DNA of 7,199 nucleotides, from positions 1 to 7,199 of the forward strand of contig JAEUMA010000012.1 in the NCBI GenBank assembly GCA_016793565.1, written 5' to 3'. A model generated the notes under the pieces. It was not told where the DNA came from and ran no database searches. It was given only the letters and a program-made list of their open reading frames with translations. Positions 6,280 through 7,199 of the stretch are shown one piece after another. The position numbers and the translations under genes are program-made. The DNA is from Rhizobiaceae bacterium. GTDB lineage: Bacteria > Pseudomonadota > Alphaproteobacteria > Rhizobiales > Rhizobiaceae. The stretch's first letter is position 1; every line of letters begins with the position of its first letter.

Positions 6280-7199
6280 TCAAGCGACGGCAAAGCGAGC
6301 GGCGCCAGTTCGCGCGCGCTGCGCCCGGCCCAGTCCGCCGCCGGAACCGCCGCCTCGGTCGTGCGCTGCGCGGCTTCGAGAACTTCCGCCGCGGCGCCGG
6401 CGTCGATCTGCGGCACCTTGCCGGCGAACACGACCTGGCGGCCGTCGATCCAGACGTCGCGAACCGGACGGTCGGCGGCCGAATAGATCAGGCTCTTCAG
6501 CGGGTCGCGAAGGGGGCGCATGCTGACGTCGTCGAGGTCGACCGAGACGAGATCAGCCCTGGCGCCCACCGCGATGCGGCCGATGTCGCCGCGGCCGAGC
6601 GCCTGCGCGCCGCCAATGGTCGCCATGTCGAACACGTCTCCGGTCGAGATGCGGGTCATGTCCTCGCAGGCGACGCGGGCGAGCGTCAGCGCCAGCCGCA
6701 TCTCCTCCAGCATGTTGTGCGGAAAGGTGTCGGTCCCGATGCCCAGCGTGACGCCGGCTTCCGCATAGGCCGGCAGGCTCTCCATGGTCACGCCATAGCG
6801 GGAAAACGGCGTCGGGCAGTGGGCGACGGCGGTGCCGCTTTCGGCGATCGAGCGAAGATCGTCGCGCGTGTGCCAGTGCGGCCAGGAATGCGTGTCAAGG
6901 AAGATGCAGTGGCCGAGGATGGTCTTCGGTCCGAGCACGCCTTTCGATTTGGCATAGGCAACCGGCGTCATGCCGGTGCGGCGCGTGAACTCGTGGAACT
7001 CGACCATGCTTTCAGCGCAGTGGATGGTGAGCGGCCAGTCGCGTTCGGCCGCGAGCGCCAGCGTGTCGCGCAGCAGGTCTTCCGCCGTGGTGTCGAGCGT
7101 GTCCGGCGCCAGGATACCGGACAGCCGGCCGGAGGAATGCGCGTTGGCCGCCTCGATCGTGCGGACGGCCTTTTCGAAGTGGCGGCGTCCGGCCGGCAG
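6276..7199 (-). CDS. Amidohydrolase, ATZ/TRZ or SAH-deaminase type (3' part, runs off right edge)
   Basis: This is the C-terminal 307 residues of a metal-dependent amidohydrolase. The reading frame is open through the right edge, so the ATG at 7007 is internal, not the start. In order, numbering from the edge: PLTIHCAES, with metal-ligand H60 and catalytic E63 in the HxxE pattern of the deaminase branch; LGHCIFLD, with H97; VAHCPTPFSRYG (125-136); and GIGTDTFPHNMLEEMRLA, with the metal-ligand aspartate D157. The tail (DIGRIAVGARADLVSVDLDD region onward) is the small beta domain typical of cyclic amidohydrolases. The N-terminal HxH metal motif lies outside the window. These residues fit enzymes that hydrolyse C-N bonds of purine, pyrimidine or triazine rings, such as SAH/MTA, 8-oxoguanine or cytosine deaminases; the exact substrate cannot be read. 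Its TGA (6278-6276) overlaps the presumed CTG start of the racemase gene, so the two are probably co-transcribed and coupled. Confidence 0.92.
   Translation of the reverse strand: MPAGRRHFEKAVRTIEAANAHSSGRLSGILAPDTLDTTAEDLLRDTLALAAERDWPLTIHCAESMVEFHEFTRRTGMTPVAYAKSKGVLGPKTILGHCIFLDTHSWPHWHTRDDLRSIAESGTAVAHCPTPFSRYGVTMESLPAYAEAGVTLGIGTDTFPHNMLEEMRLALTLARVACEDMTRISTGDVFDMATIGGAQALGRGDIGRIAVGARADLVSVDLDDVSMRPLRDPLKSLIYSAADRPVRDVWIDGRQVVFAGKVPQIDAGAAAEVLEAAQRTTEAAVPAADWAGRSARELAPLALPSLD

Noticed and set aside
7005..7007. ATG at 7007 as the start of the amidohydrolase
   Set aside because: The frame remains open to the window edge, and the upstream codons encode PLTIHCAES with the essential metal-ligand His and catalytic Glu.
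1..7199. tRNA or rRNA genes, CRISPR arrays, insertion sequences, integrase genes, attachment sites
   Set aside because: No regularly spaced repeats, transposase or integrase motifs, terminal inverted repeats with target duplications, or tRNA-like cloverleaf were seen on either strand.

Overview
This 7.2-kb window is GC-rich and densely coding, with strong G/C bias at third codon positions. Gene content and order resemble a soil or plant-associated alphaproteobacterium, most likely a Hyphomicrobiales (rhizobial) genome: a liv-type ABC importer divergent from a MocR-type regulator, a small lipoprotein, then a hydantoin/allantoin-type racemase and an amidohydrolase. The taxonomic call is an inference from composition and gene order.

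Layout. Positions 1-3475, all on the minus strand, hold a branched-chain amino-acid-type (HAAT family) ABC importer: periplasmic binding protein, LivH permease, LivM permease and the first 83 codons of the LivG ATPase, which runs off the left edge. The permease and ATPase genes are tightly packed (6-bp gap, then an 8-bp overlap). The binding protein and livH are separated by 108 bp containing a strong perfect hairpin. Positions 3476-3634 are an AT-richer divergent control region with repeated TGTCAA/TTGACA half-sites and a recognisable minus-strand promoter. Positions 3635-5044 (+) encode a 469-residue MocR-type regulator: a GntR winged helix fused to a fold-type-I aminotransferase domain that keeps its PLP lysine. 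Converging on it at 5061-5384 (-) is a small predicted lipoprotein. Positions 5385-5559 hold no gene but contain a probable intrinsic terminator and other hairpins. Positions 5560-7199 (-) hold an Asp/Glu/hydantoin racemase-family gene and, upstream of it, an amidohydrolase of the ATZ/TRZ or SAH-deaminase type that runs off the right edge.

How the parts may work together (inference). The MocR protein probably senses an amine or amino acid through PLP and controls the divergent importer and itself from the shared operator region. The amidohydrolase and racemase are translationally adjacent and may process an imported cyclic ureide, hydantoin or deaminable nitrogen heterocycle. Nothing in the sequence proves that the two halves share a substrate.

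The most unusual points are the operator architecture, in which an exact 11-bp motif appears once in each orientation with centres 100 bp apart, and the racemase gene, whose conserved N-terminus lies upstream of any ATG/GTG/TTG and seems to need a CTG start overlapping the preceding stop codon. No wholly new system was found: the families are familiar, and the novelty lies in regulation and in the unknown substrate.
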